The position numbers and the translations under genes are program-made. The notes below the pieces were generated by a model. It did not search any database and was not told where the DNA came from. It saw only the letters and a program-made list of their open reading frames with translations. DNA of 64,000 nt from the NCBI RefSeq assembly GCF_037949285.1, contig NZ_CP149926.1:847501-911500 (forward strand). The letters are read 5' to 3'. Origin of the DNA: Thioclava sp. GXIMD4216. Lineage in GTDB: Bacteria > Pseudomonadota > Alphaproteobacteria > Rhodobacterales > Rhodobacteraceae. Of the stretch, positions 7,033 to 15,093 are shown piece after piece; position 1 is the first letter of the stretch, and every line of letters starts with the position of its first letter.

Positions 7033-9870
7033 ATGGCGGAAGGTTTTGGCAAAGGGTGCCACCTGCATCTGATCGACGGATCGGCTTTTATCTTCCGCGC
7101 CTATCATGCGCTGCCGCCGCTGACGCGCAAATCCGACGGGCTACCGATCGGAGCGGTGTCGGGCTTTTGCAATATGCTGTTCAAATATGTCGAAGAGGCC
7201 AAGGGCGCGGATGCGCCGACCCATGTGGCGGTGATCTTCGATAAGGGCAGCCATACCTTCCGCAATGACCTCTATGACCAGTATAAGGCCAATCGCGAGG
7301 CCATGCCCGAGGACCTGCGCCCGCAGATCCCGCTGACCCGTGCGGCCACCGAGGCCTTCAATATCGCCTGTAAGGAACTGGCGGGCTATGAGGCAGATGA
7401 CATCATCGCCACCCTTGCCCGTCAGGCGCGCGAAGCAGGCGGTCGGGTGACGATCCTCAGCTCCGATAAGGACCTGATGCAGCTTGTCGGCGGCGGGGTC
7501 GAGATGCTGGATCCGATGAAGAACGTCCAGATCGGCCCCGAAGAGGTCGAGAAGAAATTCGGCGTGGCCCCCGATAAGGTGATCGACGTGCAGGCGCTTG
7601 CGGGCGATTCGGTCGATAATATTCCGGGCGCTCCGGGGATCGGCATCAAGACGGCGGCGCTTCTGATCAATGAATATGGCGATCTGGAAACGCTGCTGGA
7701 ACGGGCGGGTGAAATCAAACAGCCCAAGCGCCGCCAGACCCTGATCGACAATGCCGACCAGATCCGCCTGTCGAAACAGCTTGTGACACTGGACCCCCAG
7801 ACCCCCCTTGATTTCACGCTGGACGACCTTGAGGTCCGCGACCCCGAGCCGGAAACCCTGATGAAATTCCTCAACGAGATGGAATTCCGCACGCTCACCC
7901 GCCGCGTTGCCGAGAAATCCGGCACCACGCCGCCGCCCGCGCCAGAGCCCGTGGCGAAAGCCACGGGCGGGGCCGCCGAGGCGGGGGGAAGCCCCGTTGA
8001 GGCGGCCCCCTTCACCCCCGAAAACTACGTCCATATCAAGGATGCCGCGACGCTTGCCAAATGGCTTGATAAAGCCCGCGCGCGTGGCTGGCTGGCCATC
8101 GATACCGAGACGACCTCGCTTGACGAGATGCAAGCCGATCTGGTTGGCGTTTCGCTGGCGATTGAACCCAATGAGGCCGCCTATCTGCCGCTGGGCCATA
8201 CCGAGGGTGGCGATGACCTCTTCGGTGGCGCGCAGCTTGTGCCCGAACAGATGGGCCTGCAAGAGGCGCTTGCGCTCTTGAAACCCGTGCTGGAAGACCC
8301 CTCGATCCTCAAGATCGGGCAGAACATGAAGTATGACTTCAAGATCCTCGCCCGCCATGGAATCCGCATGGCGCCGATCGAGGATACGATGCTTCTGTCC
8401 TATTCCCTCCACGCCGGTCTGCATGGCCACGGGATGGATACGCTGTCGGACCGCTATCTCAGCCACCAGCCGATCCCGATCAAGGATCTGATCGGCTCGG
8501 GGAAATCGCAGATCACCTTCGACAAGGTGCCGCTTGATAAGGCCGTGGCCTATGCCGCCGAAGACGCCGATATCACCCTGCGCCTGTGGCAACTGTTCAA
8601 GCCGCAGCTTCATGCCCAAAAGGCCACCACGATCTATGAAACCGAAGAACGCCCGCTTGTGCCGGTTCTGGCCGATATGGAAATGGCGGGGGTGAAGGTC
8701 GATGCCTCGGTGCTGGCGCGCATGTCCAATGTCTTTGCCCAGAAAATGGCGCAGCTGGAAGACGAGATCACCGAGATCGCAGGCCAGAAATTCAACGTGG
8801 GCTCCCCGAAACAGCTGGGCGAGATCCTCTTTGATGTGATGGGCGTCGAAGGCGGCAAGAAGGGCAAGACCGGCGCCTATTCGACGGGCGCCGATGTGCT
8901 CGAAGACGTCTCGACGATGGAAGACCGCAACCCCGCGGCCGCGAAACTCGCCTCGGCGGTGCTGGACTGGCGCGGGATTTCCAAGCTGAAATCCACCTAT
9001 ACCGACGCGCTGCAGACCCATGTGAACCCCGAGACGGGTCGCGTGCATACGTCCTATTCCATTGCGGGGGCGAATACGGGGCGTCTGGCCTCGACCGACC
9101 CGAACCTGCAAAACATCCCCGTGCGCTCGGATGAGGGTCGCCGCATCCGCGAGGCCTTTGTCGCCCCCGAGGGCCGCCGGATCGTCAGCCTTGACTACAG
9201 CCAGATCGAGCTGCGGATTCTGGCTCATGTGGCGCAGATCGATGCGCTGAAACAGGCCTTCCGCGAGGGCGTGGATATTCACGCAATGACCGCCTCGGAA
9301 ATGTTCAACACCCCCGTCGAGGGCATGGACCCGATGATCCGCCGTCAGGCCAAGGCGATCAACTTCGGCGTCATCTATGGCATCTCGGGCTTCGGTCTTG
9401 CGCGCAACCTGCGCATTCCCCGCGCCGAGGCGCAGGGATTCATCAACCGCTATTTCGAGCGTTTCCCCGGCATCCGCCAATATATGGAGTACACCACGGC
9501 CTTCGCCAAAGAGCACGCCTATGTCGAAACGCTCTTCGGTCGCCGGATCAACACCCCCGAGATCAATGCCAAAGGGCCGGGGGCGGGCTTTGCCAAACGT
9601 GCCGCCATCAACGCGCCTATTCAGGGGGCGGCTGCCGATATTATCCGCCGCGCGATGGTGCGCATGCCCGATGCGATCAAGGGCATTGATGCGACCATGC
9701 TCCTGCAGGTCCATGACGAACTGATCTTCGAGGTGGCCGAGGCTGATGTGGACCGGCTGATCGCCACCGCCCGCGAGGTCATGGAAGGCGCCGCCGAGCC
9801 TGCGGTGAAGCTTGATGTGCCGCTGATTGTCGATGCGGGGCAGGGGCTTTCCTGGGCCGAGGCGCATTGA
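7033..9870 (+). CDS. polA: DNA polymerase I
   Basis: A full-length 945-residue Pol I for Okazaki-fragment maturation and repair synthesis. The N-terminal third is the 5' nuclease (LIDGSAFIFRAYHALP at the start, AGYEADDIIATLAR, GDSVDNIPGAPGIGIKTA). The middle is a 3'-5' exonuclease with its metal-binding DxE intact (AIDTETTSLDE, near residue 357), so proofreading is probably active. The C-terminal half is the polymerase: motif A SLDYSQIELRILAH, motif B RRQAKAINFGVIYG and motif C LLQVHDEL. The ATG at 7033 follows GGAGGG. Low-complexity Pro/Ala/Gly sequence links the nuclease and exonuclease domains. Confidence 0.98.
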   Translation: MAEGFGKGCHLHLIDGSAFIFRAYHALPPLTRKSDGLPIGAVSGFCNMLFKYVEEAKGADAPTHVAVIFDKGSHTFRNDLYDQYKANREAMPEDLRPQIPLTRAATEAFNIACKELAGYEADDIIATLARQAREAGGRVTILSSDKDLMQLVGGGVEMLDPMKNVQIGPEEVEKKFGVAPDKVIDVQALAGDSVDNIPGAPGIGIKTAALLINEYGDLETLLERAGEIKQPKRRQTLIDNADQIRLSKQLVTLDPQTPLDFTLDDLEVRDPEPETLMKFLNEMEFRTLTRRVAEKSGTTPPPAPEPVAKATGGAAEAGGSPVEAAPFTPENYVHIKDAATLAKWLDKARARGWLAIDTETTSLDEMQADLVGVSLAIEPNEAAYLPLGHTEGGDDLFGGAQLVPEQMGLQEALALLKPVLEDPSILKIGQNMKYDFKILARHGIRMAPIEDTMLLSYSLHAGLHGHGMDTLSDRYLSHQPIPIKDLIGSGKSQITFDKVPLDKAVAYAAEDADITLRLWQLFKPQLHAQKATTIYETEERPLVPVLADMEMAGVKVDASVLARMSNVFAQKMAQLEDEITEIAGQKFNVGSPKQLGEILFDVMGVEGGKKGKTGAYSTGADVLEDVSTMEDRNPAAAKLASAVLDWRGISKLKSTYTDALQTHVNPETGRVHTSYSIAGANTGRLASTDPNLQNIPVRSDEGRRIREAFVAPEGRRIVSLDYSQIELRILAHVAQIDALKQAFREGVDIHAMTASEMFNTPVEGMDPMIRRQAKAINFGVIYGISGFGLARNLRIPRAEAQGFINRYFERFPGIRQYMEYTTAFAKEHAYVETLFGRRINTPEINAKGPGAGFAKRAAINAPIQGAAADIIRRAMVRMPDAIKGIDATMLLQVHDELIFEVAEADVDRLIATAREVMEGAAEPAVKLDVPLIVDAGQGLSWAEAH

Positions 9871-9946
9871 TCACGCGACCGTGACGTAAGGGCTGGCTGT
9901 GCAGCCGCCAGCCCCGCGCTAGGGTGGTCCCAAAGGGAGGCCACCC

Positions 9947-10867
9947 ATGCCGCATGATCACCACCATCACCACCACCATCATCTGGACCCGAACAGCGGT
10001 GACCGTGCCGTGGTCTGGGCGGTGGCGATCAATATGGCGCTGACGGTTGCACAGGTCGTGGGCGGGGCGCTGGCAGGCTCGATGGCGCTGGTGGCCGACG
10101 GGGTGCATAACTTCTCGGATGCGGCGGCGTTGATCCTTGCCTTTGGCGCGCGCAGGCTGGCGCGGCGGGGCCATGATGCGCGTATGACCTTCGGCTGGTC
10201 TCGTGCCGAGGTGCTGGCCGCTTTCACCAATTATATCGCACTGATCCTGATCTCGATCTGGCTGCTGGCCGAGGCGGTGGGGCGCATGATCGACCCGCCC
10301 GAGGTCGAGGGCTGGACCGTTCTGATTCTGGCAGGGCTGGCGCTGATCGTTGATCTGGGCACCGCTGCGCTGACCTTCAAGCTCTCGAAAGACAGCCTGA
10401 ATATCCGCGCGGCCTTCCTGCATAATCTGGCGGATGCGGGGGCCTCGGTTGCGGTGATCATCGGCGGTGCGGTGATCCTGATCTGGGACTGGCGGCTGGT
10501 GGACCCGATCCTGACGGTGCTGATCTCGGTCTTCATTCTGTGGCATATTTTCGCGGATCTGAAACCCGTCACCAGCATCCTGATGCTGGGCGCGCCCGCC
10601 GCGCGTGATAGCGCCGAGATCAAGGAAGCCTTGGGCCAGATCGAGGGCGTGACGGGGGTCCATCATGTGCATCTGTGGCAGATCGATGAAAAGCGTACCT
10701 CTTGCGAGGCGCATATCGTGCTGGCCGAAGGGGTGGAATATGCGCCCGTTATCGCGCGGGCCAAGGCGATGCTGGTCGAACGGTTCGGCTTGGCCCATGT
10801 GACGCTTGAACCCGAAAGCCCGGCTTTGGGCTGTGCGGATGCCCGCCCCGATCCCCACCCTGCCTGA
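9947..10867 (+). CDS. Cation diffusion facilitator (zinc/divalent metal efflux transporter)
   Basis: A 306-residue inner-membrane CDF antiporter, ZitB/CzcD type, exporting Zn2+ and related ions. It opens with MPHDHHHHHHHHLDPNSG, an eight-His metal-binding N-terminus. About six membrane segments follow, with the CDF metal site MALVADGVHNFSDAAAL (HxxxD) in helix II and HNLADAGASVAV (HxxxD) in helix V. The C-terminal cytoplasmic domain has VTGVHHVHLWQIDE. It is preceded by GGGAGG. The family is clear; metal specificity is inferred from the His-rich start. Confidence 0.92.
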   Translation: MPHDHHHHHHHHLDPNSGDRAVVWAVAINMALTVAQVVGGALAGSMALVADGVHNFSDAAALILAFGARRLARRGHDARMTFGWSRAEVLAAFTNYIALILISIWLLAEAVGRMIDPPEVEGWTVLILAGLALIVDLGTAALTFKLSKDSLNIRAAFLHNLADAGASVAVIIGGAVILIWDWRLVDPILTVLISVFILWHIFADLKPVTSILMLGAPAARDSAEIKEALGQIEGVTGVHHVHLWQIDEKRTSCEAHIVLAEGVEYAPVIARAKAMLVERFGLAHVTLEPESPALGCADARPDPHPA

Positions 10868-10870
10868 GTG

Positions 10871-11677
10871 CTATTCGCGCCACGCCTCTTTGATCCACGG
10901 CGTAGGCTTCATGAAGTGGCGCAGATAGCGGAAGGCCGAGCCCTCGTTCTCGGGGCGGTTGGGGAAATTGGCAAGATGGTCGCGCAGGGTAAACCCCTCG
11001 CGCCCCTGCCAGCCGCCCTCGATGGCGGTCTGCGGGTAGACCCCGCCCGGAAAGATCACCACGCGGGCATCGGGATGTTTGCGCGCGGGCATCACCCAGT
11101 TCAGCGGGAAGACCGGCAGGCATTGATAGCGGAAATGCTGCACCCAGTTCTTCGGGAAAAGGTCGATGCCGCCCGGCGCATTACGGGTCACAAAGCGCTG
11201 CTCATAGACATATTCCTCGGCCACGCCCAAAGGATCGGCACAGAATGTCTCTTGCAGGGGCAGGAGCTTGCCCACCGGAAAGCGGAAGCAGGAGGTCTGG
11301 CCCAGCCGCTCGAAGGGTTTGGCGGGGTTGCGCGACAGCACCACGCCATCAGGGTCGCCATAGGTAAAGAGATCGTCCAGCGATCCGGTGATCACCAGAT
11401 CCAGATCCAGAAACAGCACATTGCCCGTCAGGCTGCCCAGCTTCGGCCCCCAAAGGCGCGCCTTGGGCCAGATGCCCTTGCGGGTCTTCGGGATTTCAAC
11501 CGGAATCTCGGGCAGGGGCTCGGTTTTCACCTCGGGGCGGATGCCCTCGGGGTTGTCGCAAAAGCAGGTGAAGGTGAAGGGCGGCGTGATATTGCGCGCG
11601 ACCATAGCGTACAGGCGATTGATGAAGGGCGGACCGTATTTGGTGCCCCAGTTGATGCAGATCACCTGCTTGATCAT
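10871..11677 (-). CDS. Glycosyltransferase-like protein (GT8-type fold)
   Basis: A 268-residue cytoplasmic protein resembling nucleotide-sugar glycosyltransferases: it begins IKQVICINWGTKYGPPFINR, and the metal-binding Asp motif is in NVLFLDLDLVITGSLDDL (DLDL at 91-94). The C-terminal half has conserved Trp/Phe-rich segments (NWVQHFRYQCLPVFPLNWV). It is the last gene of a leftward group, 6 bases after the hydroxypyruvate-isomerase-like gene, so probably co-transcribed with it. Acceptor and sugar are unknown; a role in surface polysaccharide is a guess. It converges on the CDF gene with 3 bases between the stops. Confidence 0.7.
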   Translation of the reverse strand: MIKQVICINWGTKYGPPFINRLYAMVARNITPPFTFTCFCDNPEGIRPEVKTEPLPEIPVEIPKTRKGIWPKARLWGPKLGSLTGNVLFLDLDLVITGSLDDLFTYGDPDGVVLSRNPAKPFERLGQTSCFRFPVGKLLPLQETFCADPLGVAEEYVYEQRFVTRNAPGGIDLFPKNWVQHFRYQCLPVFPLNWVMPARKHPDARVVIFPGGVYPQTAIEGGWQGREGFTLRDHLANFPNRPENEGSAFRYLRHFMKPTPWIKEAWRE

Positions 11678-11683
11678 GGCAAT

Positions 11684-12484
11684 TCAGCCTTTCGCCTTGC
11701 GGGGTCGCCCCCGTGTCTTCTTGGGGGCGGGCTCCTCGGAGGGAGTGTCCCCTATGATGCGCCTCAGCCATGCAAGCCCGCCTTCGGTGGTCTCGCGCGG
11801 CGTATAGTTGGCGCAGACATAGCCGGAATAACCGCCCGCGTCGAGATGGGCGCAAAGCCCCGCCAGATCAAGGGACTCGCCCGCAGGTTCGTGCCCATCG
11901 GCCCCTGCCAGCCAGAGATGGCCAAGTTGCGGCAGGTAGGGTGTGATCCATGCAATCGGGTCTTCGCCGGAAGCAAGGGGGCTGCGCAGATCAGCGGCCA
12001 GTAACAGGTTTTTGCCGCCGACTTCCGCAAGCACATGGGCACAGCTTGCCAGATCGGGCAGCAGGCTGCCCGCCCCCTCTGGGGTGATCATGAAACGCGC
12101 TTTCGGATGGGCTTTGCAGGCGGCCTTGAGATTGCCGATCAGGGTGCCGATCTGCGCCTCGGGTCCCGCCAGCAGTGTCAGGAAGCCGGATTTCAGCACG
12201 TCGGCCACCCGCAGGGCCCGCTTGAGATCGCGCAGGAAGCGGTCTTCTTGGCCCGCGACCCCCGCATAGCCCGGCAGACCGCCGGTATAGTTGGGTGGCG
12301 GAGCGTCCAGCCCGGTCCAGAACAGGTCGTTCATCACCAGCTGATAGCGCAGATCGGGGGCCGCTGCATCATAGGGGCTGCGCATTTCGACGGCATCGAA
12401 ACCGGCAGATTTCGCGGCAGAGAACCGGGTCATGAGCGGACGGTCAGAGAAGAGATGATCCAGATCGGCTGCAAATTTCGGCAT
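11684..12484 (-). CDS. Hydroxypyruvate isomerase-like TIM-barrel protein with AT-hook-like tail
   Basis: A 266-residue protein of the xylose-isomerase-like TIM-barrel family (Hyi type): MPKFAADLDHLFSDRPLMTR, SAGFDAVEMRSPYDA, then MITPEGAGSLLPDL and YVCANYTPRETTEGGLAWL. Members isomerise hydroxypyruvate and tartronate semialdehyde or related sugars. The last residues are unusual: PAPKKTRGRPRKAKG, which contains the RGRP core of an AT-hook. The gene begins at the base next to the stop codon of the DUF1285 gene and is followed closely by the glycosyltransferase. The exact substrate cannot be assigned. Confidence 0.78.
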   Translation of the reverse strand: MPKFAADLDHLFSDRPLMTRFSAAKSAGFDAVEMRSPYDAAAPDLRYQLVMNDLFWTGLDAPPPNYTGGLPGYAGVAGQEDRFLRDLKRALRVADVLKSGFLTLLAGPEAQIGTLIGNLKAACKAHPKARFMITPEGAGSLLPDLASCAHVLAEVGGKNLLLAADLRSPLASGEDPIAWITPYLPQLGHLWLAGADGHEPAGESLDLAGLCAHLDAGGYSGYVCANYTPRETTEGGLAWLRRIIGDTPSEEPAPKKTRGRPRKAKG

Positions 12485-13072
12485 TCAAAGCTCCGCCATG
12501 GGGATGATGGGGAAGAATCGGCCTTCCGACCACAACCCCAGCCAGTCCTCTTCACCATGTTTCCCGCTTTGGGCGAGGTCAACCAGCCTGTAGAAGGTTT
12601 TCCTGTCGATCAGCGCCTCCAGACCGCGCCGGATATGTACATAGGGGGAGGGCTCTCCCTGCGCGTCGAGAGTGACGCGGATCGGATGGTCGGCATTGGC
12701 GGTGACCGTATCGCCGACATTGGTGGTAAAGCGGATCTGCTGCGTCTCGCCGGTGCCGGTCACGTCGGCATCGACGGCCAGAAAGGGGGTATCGACCACG
12801 CGGATGCCCACTTTCTCGACCGGAGTGACCAGAAAATACGCGTCGCCTTCGCGCTTGAGGATCGAGGCGAAAAGCCTGACCAGAGCCTCGCGCCCGATCG
12901 GGGTGCCAAGGTAGAACCATGTCCCGTCACGCCGGATTTCTATATCCAGATCGCCGCAGAAGGGCGGGTTCCAGAGATGCACGGGCGGCGGGCCTTTCTG
13001 CGTGGCCTGACGGGCCGCTGCTGCCAGCCCGTCGGCGGTGGGGGCCTTCACGGGCTTGTGTGTCTGTGTCAT
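12485..13072 (-). CDS. DUF1285 family protein
   Basis: A 195-residue protein starting MTQTHKPVKAPTADGL. The DUF1285 features I recognise are PPVHLWNPPFCGDLDIEIRR, GTWFYLGTPIGREALVRLF and YFLVTPVEKVGIRVVDTPF, plus a C-terminal VHIRRGLEALIDRKTFYRLV. The function of the family is unknown; conserved in alphaproteobacteria. The start at 13072 is the first believable ATG; the open frame runs on antisense to the moxR gene but that part is not coding. It is divergent from the MoxR operon (78 bases) and head of a three-gene leftward group. Confidence 0.85.
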   Translation of the reverse strand: MTQTHKPVKAPTADGLAAAARQATQKGPPPVHLWNPPFCGDLDIEIRRDGTWFYLGTPIGREALVRLFASILKREGDAYFLVTPVEKVGIRVVDTPFLAVDADVTGTGETQQIRFTTNVGDTVTANADHPIRVTLDAQGEPSPYVHIRRGLEALIDRKTFYRLVDLAQSGKHGEEDWLGLWSEGRFFPIIPMAEL

Positions 13073-13150
13073 GCGGGCCTTTGAATTAGCTATTTGGTTT
13101 TGAGGCGTAATCTGGTTTTCTATATGTAATACTTTTCGCGGAGCATTGTC

Positions 13151-14167
13151 ATGACCGAGCCTACCGATCTTGTCGCTGAAATTGAAACCCTTGGCGCAAA
13201 GCTGATGGCGGCAAGGGAATCGATCAATAAGCGTTTCATCGGGCAGGAGCGCGTGGTGGAACTGGTTCTGGCGGCGATGCTGTCGGGCGGGCATGCGCTT
13301 TTGTTGGGGCTGCCGGGGCTGGGCAAGACCATGCTGGTGGATACGCTGTCCACCGTGATGGGGCTCAAATCGAGCCGCATCCAGTTTACGCCTGACCTCA
13401 TGCCCGCCGATATTCTGGGCTCGGAGGTGCTGGAGACCGCCCCCGACGGGGCGCGGGCGTTCCGTTTCCTCGAAGGGCCGGTGTTCTGCCAGCTTCTGAT
13501 GGCCGACGAGATCAACCGCGCCAGCCCCCGCACCCAGTCGGCGCTGTTGCAGGCGATGCAGGAGCAGGAGGTCTCGATTGCCGGAGAAAGCCGTCCGCTG
13601 GGCCGCCCCTTCCATGTGCTGGCCACCCAGAACCCGATTGACCAAGAAGGCACCTATCCGCTGCCCGAGGCGCAGCTTGACCGTTTTCTGGTGCAGGTGA
13701 ATGTGGTCTATCCCGACCGTGAAACCGAGCGTGCGATCCTGCTGGCCACGACGGGGGCCGAACTGGGCGAGGCGCATGAGGTGTTCACCCCCGACGAGCT
13801 GCTGCGCGCGCAAAATCTGGTGCGGCAGATGCCGGTGGGGGCTTCGGTTGTCGAGATGATCCTTGATCTGGTGCGCGCCTGCCGCCCCAATGAGCCCGAT
13901 GCCTCGGCGCTGGTACAGGACAGACTGTCCTGGGGGCCTGGTCCGCGGGCCGCACAGGCCTTGATGCTGACGGTGCGGGCGCGGGCGCTGATGCAGGGAC
14001 GTCTGGCCCCTTCGGTCGAGGATGTTCTGGCCTTGGCCGAGCCCATTCTTGTGCACCGCATGGCGCTGAGTTTTTCGGCGCGGGCGCGTGGTGACGACCT
14101 GACGCAGATCATTGCCGATGTGGCGCAGGAGGTGGCGTCCAGAGCCGCGAAAGAGGTTGCGGCGTGA
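13151..14167 (+). CDS. MoxR-family AAA+ ATPase
   Basis: A 338-residue AAA+ chaperone-like ATPase. Walker A is GLPGLGKT (53-60), Walker B is LLMADEINRASPRTQSALL and the pore/sensor region includes MQEQEVSIAG and ATQNPIDQEGTYPLPEAQLD. MoxR proteins act with von Willebrand A and DUF58 partners in assembling metal enzymes or responding to envelope stress. It is the first gene of a four-gene block with overlapping stops and starts (GTGA, TGATG, TAATG), so these proteins are probably made in fixed proportion. The upstream 78 bases are AT-rich with TTGAGG-17 bp-TATGTA as a possible promoter. Confidence 0.92.
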   Translation: MTEPTDLVAEIETLGAKLMAARESINKRFIGQERVVELVLAAMLSGGHALLLGLPGLGKTMLVDTLSTVMGLKSSRIQFTPDLMPADILGSEVLETAPDGARAFRFLEGPVFCQLLMADEINRASPRTQSALLQAMQEQEVSIAGESRPLGRPFHVLATQNPIDQEGTYPLPEAQLDRFLVQVNVVYPDRETERAILLATTGAELGEAHEVFTPDELLRAQNLVRQMPVGASVVEMILDLVRACRPNEPDASALVQDRLSWGPGPRAAQALMLTVRARALMQGRLAPSVEDVLALAEPILVHRMALSFSARARGDDLTQIIADVAQEVASRAAKEVAA

Positions 14168-15093
14168 ACGCCTCCAAAGCTCCGATGACAAAAGCGCCCG
14201 TTTCGCAGGCTCCCGTGCTGGGCTTGCGGCGCGAGGCCGACCAGCAGGCGGCGACATTGCCGCCCCTGCTTCTGGCGGCAGAACAGCTTGCGCGCACGGT
14301 GCAGATGGGCTTTCACGGCAAGCGCCGTGCGGGAACGGGCGAGGAATTCTGGCAATACCGCCCTGTCCATAGCGGCGACGAGGCACGGTTTATCGACTGG
14401 CGGCGGTCGGGTCGTTCGGACAGCCAGTTCGTGCGGGAGCGCGAATGGCAACTGGCGCAGACGCTGCATCTATGGGTGGATGATGCCGCGTCGATGCAGT
14501 TTACAGGGGCCGGGACCGGCCGCAATGCCCGACCGGAAAAAGGCGCGCGGGCGCGGCTTCTGGCGCTGGCGCTGGCGGTTCTGTCGGTCCGCTCGGGCGA
14601 GCGGGTGGGGCTGACGGGGGCCTTGGTGACCCCCAAGCCGGGGCGCGGGCAGATCATGACGCTGGCGCAGATGATGTCGCAGGCCGGTGCGGTGGATGAT
14701 TACGGCGTGCCCGAGACCTCTGCCGTGCGGGCGCAATCGAAGGTGGTTTTCCTGTCGGATTTTCTGGGCGATCCGCAACGTATGGCCGAAAGCCTGCGGC
14801 GCCTTTCGGAGCGCGGCGTGACGGGGGTAATGCTGCAGGTGCTGGACCCTGTCGAGGAGGATTTCCCCTTTGATGGCCGCACGATTTTTGAATCGATGGC
14901 GGGGAGCCTGCGCCACGAGACCCGTAAGGCCGGTGATCTGCGTGCGCGCTACCGCTTGCGTCTGGCCGAGCGGCGCGACAGGCTGGCCCGGATGGCACGG
15001 GCCGCGGGCTGGCAGTTTGGAACCCATCATACCGGCGAGACGGCGCAATCGGCGCTTCTTTGGCTGCATGCCGCGCTGGAAAGGGGGCGCTGA
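14164..15093 (+). CDS. DUF58 domain protein
   Basis: A 309-residue protein with the DUF58 signature: FWQYRPVHSGDEARFIDWRR followed by SGRSDSQFVREREWQ, and a vWA-like core (LWVDDAASM, KVVFLSDFLGD, GVTGVMLQVLDP). The GTG start overlaps the moxR stop by four bases (GTGA), which argues for translational coupling. DUF58 proteins accompany MoxR ATPases and probably present substrates or bind metal through the vWA-like fold. No membrane segment is evident. Function unknown beyond this partnership. Confidence 0.88.
   Translation: MNASKAPMTKAPVSQAPVLGLRREADQQAATLPPLLLAAEQLARTVQMGFHGKRRAGTGEEFWQYRPVHSGDEARFIDWRRSGRSDSQFVREREWQLAQTLHLWVDDAASMQFTGAGTGRNARPEKGARARLLALALAVLSVRSGERVGLTGALVTPKPGRGQIMTLAQMMSQAGAVDDYGVPETSAVRAQSKVVFLSDFLGDPQRMAESLRRLSERGVTGVMLQVLDPVEEDFPFDGRTIFESMAGSLRHETRKAGDLRARYRLRLAERRDRLARMARAAGWQFGTHHTGETAQSALLWLHAALERGR

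Noticed and set aside
7141-9867. A 908-codon open frame antisense to polA
   Set aside because: High-GC codon bias routinely leaves the opposite strand open. Its translation is low in conserved motifs and polA is certain here.
9891-9913. Hairpin GGCTGGC...GCCAGCC after polA as a terminator
   Set aside because: Only a 7-bp stem with no T tract; not strong enough to list.
13073-14386. A long N-terminal extension of the DUF1285 gene
   Set aside because: The extension is antisense to the moxR and DUF58 genes. The conserved domain fits a start at 13072.
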